Both the position numbers and the translations under genes were made by a program. Below, piece by piece: positions 56,171 to 64,000 of a DNA stretch of 64,000 nt; the stretch's first letter is position 1, and each line of letters begins with the position of its first letter. The stretch comes from Nostoc sp. C052 (GTDB taxonomy: Bacteria; Cyanobacteriota; Cyanobacteriia; Cyanobacteriales; Nostocaceae), in NCBI RefSeq assembly GCF_013393905.1, contig NZ_CP040273.1:372001-436000 (forward strand). Direction: 5' to 3'. Under the pieces are notes generated by a model, which saw nothing but the letters and a program-made list of their open reading frames with translations, searched no databases and was not told the origin of the DNA.

Positions 56171-56258
56171 CTTGTGCCAAAGAACGAGTTAATCCTTCGA
56201 TTGCCCACTAAGAAGCACAGTATGGTGCAACGCCTGGCTGAAGTGGAACCTCCCCAGG
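56171..56258 (-). pseudogene. fragment of the SDR gene
   Basis: CTTGTGCCAAAGAACGAGTT and the next 65 bases match 52801-52886 inside the SDR gene with few differences. Only this segment is present, and it carries a stop in place of one codon. Confidence 0.75.
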
Positions 56259-56372
56259 CAGCAATAGTGTCTTGTAGAGAACATCTGAATAACTTAAAAA
56301 TACTTAAATAAAGAGTAGCTAAAGATGGGCTACTCTCGCCGCAGGCGATTACGCTTTGTGGGTTAGTCTAGA

Positions 56373-56690
56373 ATGGTAGCAAATATTGGTGTCAGAAAAA
56401 CTTTAATGCTTTCAGGAACAATTCAACCCTACAGTCAAAGACAGACAGTTTTACGAACCAATGACGGTGATTTTCTCATTCCTGGGCAAGAAATTCACCG
56501 CTTGGGTTTGTGGCGAATGCTCTGGTTGGGTCTATTGTGGGGGCAAAAGGCAACTGCCCAAGCAGACCAATCGTTTATGAATGATACTCAATTTCTTGGA
56601 ATTATTGGAATTATCAAGTTTAATACGCTGCAACTTGAAAACTTATCAACACTCATTGAAGCAAGCAAGCAATTACAGAACCACACATAA
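56373..56690 (+). CDS. unknown protein, 105 aa
   Basis: ATG 56373. N-terminal half is polar with a tryptophan-rich patch (RLGLWRMLWLGLLWGQKATA). No family recognised. It may be real, but there is no homologous or contextual support. Confidence 0.4.
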   Translation: MVANIGVRKTLMLSGTIQPYSQRQTVLRTNDGDFLIPGQEIHRLGLWRMLWLGLLWGQKATAQADQSFMNDTQFLGIIGIIKFNTLQLENLSTLIEASKQLQNHT

Positions 56691-56787
56691 TTATCAATCA
56701 GTTTATGCCCCTGACTGCTAGCCATTATCGCGCAAGGAAGTTGCTCCCGTTGTGGCTCTTAAGTTTCTTTGTCTATAAGGTGCAACT

Positions 56788-57030
56788 ATGAACATTAATC
56801 CTGATGAAGAATTTGAACAGTATTTAAAAGACCCTATAGATCCAGAACTCAAGGCACTATTTGAAGAGGCTGAGGCTTGTTTGCAAAGATATGATGCAAA
56901 GTCAAAACAAGTAAAGCAACTCAATCAACAGATGCAAGATATGACATTTTCCCTTGATCTAGAGTGTGCTGAATGGAAATATGAAATATATTCAGGTAAT
57001 CGCAACTACTTAGAGGACAACTCAAACTAA
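56788..57030 (+). CDS. unknown acidic protein, 80 aa
   Basis: MNINPDEEFEQYLKDPIDPE, then a helical KSKQVKQLNQQMQDMTFSLD. Likely a short coiled-coil-like protein. No family recognised. Confidence 0.5.
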   Translation: MNINPDEEFEQYLKDPIDPELKALFEEAEACLQRYDAKSKQVKQLNQQMQDMTFSLDLECAEWKYEIYSGNRNYLEDNSN

Positions 57031-57145
57031 TAAGGAGAATTGGGAAAGATGGGGGCAACCGTTTAAGTAGGGCATTTTCTTAGAGGATTGGAAAGCGATC
57101 GCATTCTTCTCCATTTGTCAAAATAGGTATTAGTTTTTAGTGTTA

Positions 57146-57589
57146 ATGGAAATGTTAATTGAACCATTAGGTATAACTAGAGCAGATGTTACTAGTCGAA
57201 ACAAAACGTTTAGGTGTGATATTTGTGGACGAAAAATGAAGAAGGTGGAACAGGAGGTAGTGTTAGCTAAATTGCCCTTACCGCAAAAAATTGCCAACCA
57301 GCTTGGCAGGATTCATGTTGAAGGTTGGTGTTGTCTTAAGTGTCAACTGTATTTTGATACACCAGTTTTTCACCTGCGATTGTATCCCTTAAATTACTGG
57401 AAAGAAGAAAAATTCTGCACAATTTGTCAAGAATTTACAATTGATCTATTTAAAGAGCTAGATTTAGGGCAGTTTCTCCTGATTGAAAAGTGCTACTGCT
57501 GTGAACTGCTTAAAAAACTTAAAGAAAAGAAAGAGTCTATTCCTACTTCTGTAGAAAGCATTTCATCTTGGCAGTTTCCAGATGATTAA
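57146..57589 (+). CDS. protein with four Cys-x-x-Cys knuckles, 147 aa
   Basis: ATG 57146 chosen over GTG 57140. Zinc knuckles FRCDICGRKM, WCCLKCQLYF, FCTICQEF and KCYCCELL indicate two zinc-binding units. Family not recognised. Possibly a regulatory or nucleic-acid-binding protein. Confidence 0.6.
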   Translation: MEMLIEPLGITRADVTSRNKTFRCDICGRKMKKVEQEVVLAKLPLPQKIANQLGRIHVEGWCCLKCQLYFDTPVFHLRLYPLNYWKEEKFCTICQEFTIDLFKELDLGQFLLIEKCYCCELLKKLKEKKESIPTSVESISSWQFPDD

Positions 57590-58050
57590 ATCTGTTCATC
57601 GAATAGTGCGAGTGTGATTGTTGTTTTGAGAAGCGATGGTCGCTCTGCGAACCGACGTAGGCATCGCCTAACTGTACTATCCCCTTTAATAGCAGAAGAG
57701 TTAGTTAATTATTATTGGCATTAATAGTTATTATTCTGGTTTACCGAACTTATAAATTAGAGTTAACTGTAATCTTTTTTTATGTCTAATTAAGTGCGGT
57801 AATCATCATTTTATTAGGTGATGATTACCGAATTTAAATAATTGATTGAGATAGCTAAGAGCTTGGTTATGAGATGACCAAGCTATGAGTGTATGCGATG
57901 TTTACGACGGGCTGTGCCTATGCTCCTCTCGTTTCCTCTAAGAATTAGGGCGATCGCTTTTTTTCCTCTAAGAATTTGGCGGGGGCGATCGCTCTTGGGT
58001 TTCCTCTAAGAATTGGGTAGGCGAGCGCAGAGCAAGTAAAAATTCAAATT
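57590..58050. other. 460-bp region with short direct repeats
   Basis: TTTCCTCTAAGAATT occurs three times near 57928, 57963 and 57999, each next to a HIP1 octamer GCGATCGC in the first two cases. A dispersed-repeat copy is at 57895-57923. No gene seen. Confidence 0.65.
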
Positions 58051-58362
58051 TTAGTGATGAAGACGAGCTTGACGCTCACGTAATTCACGAGCCTTTTGTT
58101 CACGAGCTTGGCGCTCACGCAATTCACGGGCTTTTTGTTCACGAGCTTGGCGTTCACGTAATTCACGAGCCTTTTGTTCACGAACCTGCTGTTCATGCAA
58201 TTGACGCTCACGAATTAGTTTAGCGTTATTAAAAGCAATCGTATTAGTATTTAAATGTTCATTGCGAAAATTCACAACAGAAGCATTAGCATGAGTTGAA
58301 AGAGCAGCAATTGAAACAGAAGCTAATAAACCACCAAGAAGAAGAGATTTTAAGCGGTTCAT
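58051..58362 (-). CDS. exported protein with Arg/Glu repeats, 103 aa
   Basis: ATG complement at 58362 gives a signal peptide (MNRLKSLLLGGLLASVSIAA, cleavage near ANA). The C-terminal half is a tandem repeat REQKARELRERQA, three copies, coded by 39-base units. Mature part is highly charged and probably an extended helix. Unknown function; likely periplasmic. Confidence 0.75.
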   Translation of the reverse strand: MNRLKSLLLGGLLASVSIAALSTHANASVVNFRNEHLNTNTIAFNNAKLIRERQLHEQQVREQKARELRERQAREQKARELRERQAREQKARELRERQARLHH

Positions 58363-59011
58363 ATATCCTTTAATCCTTGTTTTACTTAACTTGTATATTG
58401 TCAATATATTCTGCATAATCAAGAAAAGATATCTAGCAAATGTCACCACTTAAACATGACTAAAGTCACTAAGCGCGTCATCACTCCCCATCCCTAACTT
58501 CGAGTTGATAAATCCTTATTGATGGGTGTTCGTCTATCATCCACCAGGACTCAAGGTCGGAGTTAGTGTCCACACTCCACCTTGATAGTCCTTGGTATCT
58601 TTTGAGTCGTTTGCCAGAAGTGGTGACAGAAGCTAATCCCTTTTAGTATCAGTCATGGTGTTGGGGGTGGGTGATAGCTCTGAACAAATTCAAGCGAGTC
58701 AAAGTTATACCTCAAGAGCGATCGCCCGATAGTATCTGCTTTCAACTGGAGCTTAATTCTTCCAGTAGATGAGAAAAATCATTAAAAATGCATATACTGC
58801 AATTATCAAGTAATGAATTAATAAGCCCCTAGTTTTAGACCTACTAGGAGCTTTTTTATTTATTATTCATTGGATTTAGTGGGTATATCACAAGAAGTAA
58901 CAGCGTTCATCCTCAAGGCTATTAATAATTGGTTCTGTTGGTAAATGGAATGTCAATGTTGGGATTGGTATCGTGTATTTGTCGATGAAAAACATCTATC
59001 GAATTAAAACA
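58363..59011. other. 649-bp region without a protein gene
   Basis: Contains the orphan terminator at 58824-58857 and a CGATCGC near 58726. The segment between 58450 and 58820 shows no supported ORF; it might hold a small RNA. Confidence 0.5.
58824..58857 (+). terminator. intrinsic terminator with no gene in front
   Basis: Stem AGCCCCTAGT / ACTAGGAGCT (one mismatch), 9-base loop, TTTTTT tail. The nearest upstream gene in this direction ends 1.2 kb away, so it may end a small RNA. Confidence 0.75.
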
Positions 59012-59284
59012 ATGAATATTCTTGCTTGGATTGTTTTAGGTCTAATTGCTGGTGCTATTGCAAAGGCTATCTACCCCGGTCATCAAGGTGGCGGAATTCT
59101 CGGAACAATCTTATTAGGAATTATTGGTGCTTTTGTTGGTGGTAGTCTGGGTATATTCTTCAGTACAGGAACCTTGACATTAGCTGCCCCCACACTCAGC
59201 ATTCCTGGTATTGCAGTAGCGGTTCTTGGCGCAATTGTCGCTGTTTTCTTGTGGAACTTGCTAAATCGCCGCAGTGCAATCTAA
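59012..59284 (+). CDS. GlsB/YeaQ/YmgE-type small membrane protein, 90 aa
   Basis: Transglycosylase-associated (GlsB) family: ILAWIVLGLIAGAIAKAIYP, GHQGGGILGTILLGIIGAFV and a final membrane segment with NLLNRRS. Three membrane helices. ATG 59012 is chosen over an upstream in-frame TTG, since the family starts there. These proteins are linked to general stress. Confidence 0.88.
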   Translation: MNILAWIVLGLIAGAIAKAIYPGHQGGGILGTILLGIIGAFVGGSLGIFFSTGTLTLAAPTLSIPGIAVAVLGAIVAVFLWNLLNRRSAI

Positions 59285-59639
59285 GAAATTAAATTGGAAT
59301 CAATTAATCGTAAAAATCTCTTAACTCATTTCACTATGTTTTCTCCCTGAATTCAAGTAACAGAATAGCGTCTGCCTGGATTTAGGTTGGCGCTATTCTT
59401 TTGTTAGCGGGTGATGTCTGCGACGGGCAACTCTTAGAAACGCTGCGCTATCGGTGTCGCTTTTAGTAGTATGCACTTGATGTCTAGCCCAATCTAGACT
59501 ATGGCTAGTGAAGTGTCGCCCTCTTTCTTAGAGGAAATCTAAAGGAAGCAAAGCGTAGGCGTAGCCCGTCGCAGACATCGCCGCCATCACATGCTCCCGT
59601 ATATTTCTCCGATTAATTTGGAATTTTTAATTAATAAAA

Positions 59640-59921
59640 TTAGTCTAATTTCGAGCAATAAATTTGAAATCCACTGTTACTTTTAACTATCAAGCAATTA
59701 CCATCAACATTATTTCTATTGATAAAATTTCTATCTAGATTGCTATTGCTGATTCTAAATAAAATTGTTATTAACAAGCCTGTGCATACAGATATCAATA
59801 TTATTAGGACAAGATTAATTAAGTTTTTATAAGAAGATTTTCGGCTAGAATCTCCTAATTTTGATTGAAGACAGACAGTTTTTGGCGACCAGAAATGCTC
59901 ATCAAAATCATAGTAGCTCAT
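59640..59921 (-). CDS. small single-span membrane protein, 93 aa
   Basis: Charged N-terminus, a hydrophobic segment LINLVLIILISVCTGLLITI near residues 35-55, and a polar C-terminus with two Cys, likely outside. ATG start. Family not recognised. Confidence 0.5.
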   Translation of the reverse strand: MSYYDFDEHFWSPKTVCLQSKLGDSSRKSSYKNLINLVLIILISVCTGLLITILFRISNSNLDRNFINRNNVDGNCLIVKSNSGFQIYCSKLD

Positions 59922-60722
59922 TTTTCTTCTTTAAACCAAGAGAATTACCGATTATTAGGAGTTCCTAAATAACATTTATAGAAATAGGAACAACCATAAA
60001 TTTATCGGAATTATCAGATGCTTATGGAAAGCCGATATCCCAATATATTTTAGATTATTTAGTTTCTACCTCACATTATTAAAACTCTTTTATTGAAAAA
60101 AATATTCTTACAAAAGTCACAAATATATCCATGACTAAAGTCACCGTTCAAGCATACATAATATATAAATATAAAAATTCTTACCCAAAAAATAAAATCC
60201 TCTGGCAATAGGCGATCGCCCTAGTAGTCTGCCAAGGTAACGCAAGCGTTGTGGCAAGCAGAGAGGCAGAGGTGCGGAGGGGCAAGGGGGAAAGAACTTG
60301 TACAAATCTCTCCTCTGCTCCCCTGCTCCCTTGCTCCTCTGCCGACCTCCACCCAGCAATTTTGGGTTGGCTAACTACTAGCATCTGTGCTGAATACAAG
60401 CGTTCACGAATAGCGTCTCGTTGGCGCAGCCTAAGAAGAGAAGAGAGGAAATACGAAAAAGAGCGATGGCGTAGCTGATCGCCTTCAATATCATGACCCA
60501 ATAATTGGCGATCGCTATCAAGTGGGTGTTCCGCCATCATACCCAAACAATAAAATCCCCACACTTGAGGCAGGGAATAAGGCTAACTCTATAGCTTTAA
60601 TACAAATGTACTATAAAGGTTGACACGAAGCAAGTAATGTCTAGGACAAGGCGATCGCACAACCAAGAGACATAATCTAACACTAATAAGAATTTAACCT
60701 ACGTAAGCAGCACAGTTAGTTA
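59922..60722. other. 801-bp region with a hairpin element and HIP1 sites
   Basis: A/T-rich at 59940-60180. Hairpin-element copy 3 at 60255-60350. HIP1 octamers near 60213, 60511 and 60652. ORFs here follow the repeat and lack support. Confidence 0.5.
60255..60350. repeat. hairpin element, copy 3
   Basis: AGAGGCAGAGGTGCGGAGG faces CTCCTCTGCTCCCCTGCTCC and CTTGCTCCTCTGCC across a short loop, as in the katG-flanking copies. The outer CACAAGCTT arms are missing or changed. Confidence 0.6.
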
Positions 60723-61001
60723 TCATCCTGTTGTGTTTTTAGCTCGGAATGCAAACTGACTTTTCTGCAATTCATTATGCCACTCTTGTTCAAAGGCACA
60801 ATTCCTAAAAAAATACTCTAATTCAACTTCTTCTATTGGCGAATCTTGAGGATACCCTGTTAGTTGGAGAAGTTTTTGAGCGGTTATTGGTTCTTGAGCT
60901 TGATTAGACCACAAAAAAGCTTCAAAAGGATACTCTGATTCACTCATCATTAACAAACCATCGGAGGCTTGTTTAAATTTTTCCGTAATCTCGTTAGTCA
61001 T
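60723..61001 (-). pseudogene. nuclease A inhibitor-like protein, C-terminally truncated, 92 aa
   Basis: NuiA family signature: LKQASDGLL-like KFKQASDGLLMMSESEYPFE, FLWSNQAQEPITAQKLLQLT and SPIEEVELEYFFRNC. NuiA of Nostoc/Anabaena blocks the secreted nuclease NucA. Full proteins have about 135 residues; here the sequence departs after EWHNELQKSQ and ends FAFRAKNTTG, so the last third is lost. It lies divergently next to an S1/P1 nuclease gene. Confidence 0.72.
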
Positions 61002-61121
61002 AAAACTTATTTATGGTTATGAGCATTGGTTTTTGATCTTGCCAATCAGAGAATGTAATGACTCAGGTGATTCGTGCGATTATAAAGTTAAGATTTGTGT
61101 TGATACTCAATTATTAGCGAG

Positions 61122-62117
61122 ATGATTATGAATAAGAGACTTTCAATTCAAAAAATCTATTTCATAACAAAAAATTCCCTGAAGTTTTCTTTATTGACAA
61201 TATTCTCAACAATCCTGATTTGGCAGCACCCAGCTTTTGCTTGGAATAAGGCTGGACACATGGTTTCAGGAGCGATCGCTTACAGGGAACTCTCGCAGAA
61301 TCATCAAGAAGTAATTGAGAAAATGGTTGCCATTTTGAAGGAACACCCTGAATACTCTAAATTTGAGCAGCAGTGGAATTCCCTCAAACAATCTAATCTT
61401 TCTGCTGAAAATAAAAATTTGTACTTATTTATGTGGGCGGCAAAATGGCCAGATGAAGCTCGTGGCAATCAAATATTTGATAATCCAACTTGGCACTACA
61501 TAAATTTCCCTTATCAACCAAGCAATGCCTCAAACTCAATTCCTCGTGAAATTCCAGGTGAAGAAAATATTATATTTGCTTTTCAAAAAAATCTTGATAT
61601 TATCCAAAGTAATGCCACCAACAGCGAAAAAGCAGTTGCAATATGCTGGCTATTCCATCTAGTAGGAGATGTCCATCAGCCATTGCATACTACCAAATTA
61701 ATTACTAACCAGTATAAAGAACCAGAAGGTGATAGAGGTGGTACACGTTTTTATATTAGAGTTAACCCAGATAGCCAGACTATCAGTTTGCATAAATTCT
61801 GGGATGACCTCATACTAGGCTCAGAAAACTTTCAAACTGTTCGGAACACCGCAACCAAGATAAGAGCATCCTATCAACGCAGTAAATTACCAGAATTAAG
61901 AGAAACTCAATTTAATAATTGGGCAAAATTAGAGAGTTTTAATATCGCTAAACAAAAAGCATATCTTAATGGCAAGCTTTCTGGCAGTAGTGATAAAAAT
62001 GATGGAAAGCCGTTACCGCCAAATTATGCTGCTACCGCCAAACCAATAGCAGAACGCCGCATGAGCTTGGCAGGCTACCGTCTAGCTGATGTGCTTAATA
62101 AACTGTTTGGCAAGTGA
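61122..62117 (+). CDS. S1/P1-type nuclease, 331 aa
   Basis: Secreted zinc nuclease cutting single-stranded nucleic acids and removing 3' phosphates. A signal peptide ends at AFA, leaving the invariant mature Trp (WNKAGHMVSG), the first zinc ligand together with His. Further ligands: AKWPDEAR (Asp), TWHYIN (His), LFHLVGDVHQPLHTT (His, Asp, His) and SLHKFWDDLI (His, Asp). All three zinc sites look complete. A copy of its 3' end and following DNA is found at about 23275-23396. Confidence 0.93.
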   Translation: MIMNKRLSIQKIYFITKNSLKFSLLTIFSTILIWQHPAFAWNKAGHMVSGAIAYRELSQNHQEVIEKMVAILKEHPEYSKFEQQWNSLKQSNLSAENKNLYLFMWAAKWPDEARGNQIFDNPTWHYINFPYQPSNASNSIPREIPGEENIIFAFQKNLDIIQSNATNSEKAVAICWLFHLVGDVHQPLHTTKLITNQYKEPEGDRGGTRFYIRVNPDSQTISLHKFWDDLILGSENFQTVRNTATKIRASYQRSKLPELRETQFNNWAKLESFNIAKQKAYLNGKLSGSSDKNDGKPLPPNYAATAKPIAERRMSLAGYRLADVLNKLFGK

Positions 62118-62420
62118 TAAAAGATATACAATCTCTTTTGTTCTCCACTTAGATAATATGGGTAGTTTTTGATTTTACTAAAGCGATTACCCCACTTTGA
62201 GACTAATGTCTACGACGGGCTGTCCGGTGTCGCTTCTTCCTCCATCCCCAGATATTGCCTTCTCAGCACCCCATCACCAGTAACCATTTTCTGTGATCCA
62301 CCAAGGAAAAAGCTCAAAATCGCGGATGCTGTCTGTGATACGTTAGCTTAGGCTGACTTATATCGTTTGTAATGCCAGCTTCAAGATGATTCGGTTTTTG
62401 CGTAAAGTACGAAACTTGAG
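62118..62420. other. 303-bp intergenic region
   Basis: Begins with DNA duplicated at 23310-23396 and contains an inverted dispersed-repeat copy (62206-62225). No gene recognised. Confidence 0.5.
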
Positions 62421-63317
62421 GTGAATAGTATTATCAAACGGTATTTACTTAAGATGAAGAAATTGTTGACCGTAGAGCAGCATTCAAGACTGGGCAAGGA
62501 AGTTCTACGAGATTGTAATCTTGCATCCATAACAGACCAACAAGTTGAGGAATTGAAGCAATCTCTCTGGGAACATGGGGTTATTGTTGTCAGAAAGCAA
62601 AAACCGACGGCATCCCAGTTGAAAGACTTTGCCATCCAGACGTTTGGTGACTCAACCCTCGGTCGTCGCCCCAAGCCTCTAGATCCCGAAATCGCTCCAG
62701 ACTTACAGAGTCCTGGAGTCTCCATTTTAGGTAATCCCAAGGGGCTTTCTGATGAGGTGGTGGGCAAAGTTGCTTGGCAATGGCATCACGATAAAGACCA
62801 TCTCCCTAAAACACAGGGACTGGATATGAATGCCCTCTATGTCGTGATGCTTTATGGGGTGTCCATCCCGGACGAAGGAACGGATGGACAGCCCCACACC
62901 ACTCTCTTTCTCGACATGGTGGAAGCCTACCACAATCTTGCTCCCAAACATCAGCAGCAATTAGGACTACTGTCGATGTATCACCTGTCACCTATCTCCC
63001 CACAGCCAGGGGTAGAGATTCCTCGGAAATTACATCCAATTGTCTCAACTCACAAAGTAACTGGGCGCTATTGTTTATATTTGGGTTCTGACACTTCGAT
63101 TCTCAAAGGGCTAGAAAACGAACCAGAAGCTGCTAAACAGTATTGGCAGAAATTGTTTCAAAAGATTCTCGACTGTACACCAGTTTATGCCCATATTTGG
63201 CAACCTGGAGATATTGTGTTTTGGGATAATTCCCAAGTTATGCATACAGGTATGCCCTACAATCCAAACAAATATAAGCGAATTGCTCTCCGTGTTGGTG
63301 TTATGGCCAATAGCTGA
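62421..63317 (+). CDS. TauD/TfdA-type Fe(II)/2-oxoglutarate dioxygenase, 298 aa
   Basis: Iron motif: WQWHHDKDH (His-x-Asp) and NSQVMHTG (distal His), with a C-terminal arginine (KRIALRVG) for oxoglutarate. VEELKQSLWEHGVIVVRKQK is the usual N-terminal feature. Starts at GTG 62421 or ATG 62454 (MKKLLTVEQ) are both possible. Substrate unknown. Complete. Confidence 0.88.
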   Translation: MNSIIKRYLLKMKKLLTVEQHSRLGKEVLRDCNLASITDQQVEELKQSLWEHGVIVVRKQKPTASQLKDFAIQTFGDSTLGRRPKPLDPEIAPDLQSPGVSILGNPKGLSDEVVGKVAWQWHHDKDHLPKTQGLDMNALYVVMLYGVSIPDEGTDGQPHTTLFLDMVEAYHNLAPKHQQQLGLLSMYHLSPISPQPGVEIPRKLHPIVSTHKVTGRYCLYLGSDTSILKGLENEPEAAKQYWQKLFQKILDCTPVYAHIWQPGDIVFWDNSQVMHTGMPYNPNKYKRIALRVGVMANS

Positions 63318-63440
63318 AGTTGGAGACAATTGGGGGTTTGGCGGGGTCAACAAAAGAATCCTACTAGCCCTCAATTAGTTCCGGTATTGTCTCCCCTTGC
63401 AGGGTAATTAGTTAGGCATTTCTAGAATTTAATGAATATT

Positions 63441-64000
63441 TCAGGTAGGAAAACATTTACCAAATGCCTGAAGTAGCTTAAGAGAACCACTAACCCGAAT
63501 TTTACATCGCAGCAGTGCCCAAATTAGGTTTTGTTCCTTGCTAAGAAAACCCAGCCAAGTTTTGCTATCTGCCGTGACAGAAATATTTGCTTTCCCAAGA
63601 TGTCCTTCTTGAACTCGTACCATTTTATTTTGAATCGTCACTGTTGCACGACGAGACTCAGAGCCAGTGAATGTGAAATGGTAAATTGCACTCAATCCCT
63701 CCGACTGATTGCGTTGAAATAACAATGGTAATCCAAAGAGAAATCCTTGAATCGATTGAGGACGAATGCCACTGCTCACAAGCTTCACCGTTTTATTGGG
63801 AAAATGTTTGACAACATAGTTTTCGGCATCCGATCCCGGCACCACATAGATGGTTTCGGTTTTGTCCTGCAATGGCTTGACCACATCTTTAATAAATGCT
63901 TTGCGATCGCTCAAGAATGGGGCAATTACATCCTCTCCCGCCGGACATGCCGCAATACAGTAGGCTGCTTTGTAGTTCGGCTTGAAAGACAAGCTTTGCC
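63441..64000 (-). CDS. Fe-S/SCP2-like protein, partial (5' end beyond the window)
   Basis: The frame is open to the last base. AAYCIAACPAGEDVIAPFLS has the spacing of an Fe-S or reductive-domain Cys motif, and IYVVPGSDAENYVVKHFPNK follows. The C-terminal 100 residues (IYHFTFTGSESRRATVTIQN, ISVTADSKTWLGFLSKEQNL) match a sterol-carrier-protein-2-like domain. It is convergent with the dioxygenase; function unknown. Confidence 0.6.
   Translation of the reverse strand, partial: QSLSFKPNYKAAYCIAACPAGEDVIAPFLSDRKAFIKDVVKPLQDKTETIYVVPGSDAENYVVKHFPNKTVKLVSSGIRPQSIQGFLFGLPLLFQRNQSEGLSAIYHFTFTGSESRRATVTIQNKMVRVQEGHLGKANISVTADSKTWLGFLSKEQNLIWALLRCKIRVSGSLKLLQAFGKCFPT

Noticed and set aside
60141..60564. 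ORFs of 72-127 codons around the third hairpin element
   Set aside because: They follow the purine/pyrimidine repeat in opposite directions and give low-complexity proteins.
880..60660. Repeated GCGATCGC octamers as possible regulatory or restriction-system sites
   Set aside because: This is the HIP1 palindrome spread through many cyanobacterial genomes; no local clustering with a specific role was seen.
62169..62351. 60-codon ORF before the TauD-like gene
   Set aside because: It overlaps a dispersed repeat, has no ribosome site and no recognisable features.
1..64000. tRNA, rRNA or tmRNA genes
   Set aside because: None could be recognised by eye; a tRNA search program would be decisive.

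Overview
The window looks like DNA from a filamentous, probably heterocyst-forming (Nostocales-type) cyanobacterium. Supports are a recognisable nblA (37266-37466), a two-EF-hand protein of the cyanobacterial CSE type (36898-37128), many HIP1-type GCGATCGC octamers in and between genes, and several cyanobacterial families (DUF1003, GlsB-like, Rpn/DUF4351-like, PaoABC-type aldehyde oxidoreductase). Two partition systems (ParA/ParB at 15027-16978 and a ParM-like actin with a small partner at 18305-19560) and the near absence of core housekeeping genes suggest a plasmid or a plasmid-derived accessory region. No rRNA, tRNA or CRISPR array was recognised.

Layout. 1-3070: small unknown proteins, a helix-turn-helix protein and an IS200/IS605-type TnpB with a probable omega-RNA end. 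3149-9257: a three-gene candidate conflict/defence module (zinc-ribbon-like small protein, membrane protein, 1557-residue caspase - nuclease-fold-like - NACHT - WD40 protein). 9276-10988: the headless C-terminal half of a strawberry-notch-type helicase. 11227-14881: a small orphan protein and a more G+C-rich set of aldo/keto reductase, zinc-less alcohol dehydrogenase-type reductase and AraC regulator. 15027-20314: partition genes with palindromic control or centromere-like DNA. 20480-27133: a region full of fragments and fusions, including a J-protein/RarA/methyltransferase chimera. 27614-35160: a periplasmic-type molybdenum aldehyde oxidoreductase operon (2Fe-2S, FAD and Mo subunits), then XdhC and MocA maturation genes, with a stretch of gene scrap inserted between them (31689-33293). 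35251-41637: remnants, a PRC-barrel protein, CSE, nblA, a frameshifted katG flanked by hairpin elements, and a DnaB fragment. 41814-46136: an Rpn-type protein, ASCH protein, cytosine methyltransferase and alkaline phosphatase. 46197-57589: DinB, a photolyase with an internal stop, a glycosyltransferase/SDR/Rieske oxygenase group and several small unknown proteins. 57590-64000: small stress and secreted proteins, a truncated nuclease A inhibitor, an S1/P1 nuclease, a TauD-like dioxygenase and a partial Fe-S/SCP2-like protein.

The dominant theme is decay and patchwork. At least twelve genes are truncated, frameshifted, stopped or fused, and four pairs of diverged duplicate fragments link distant parts of the window. 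The parts that look intact and work together are the ParAB and ParM systems, the aldehyde oxidoreductase with XdhC/MocA, and the caspase-NACHT-WD40 module, which is the best candidate for an incompletely described system. All family calls come from reading motifs by eye; no database search was run.
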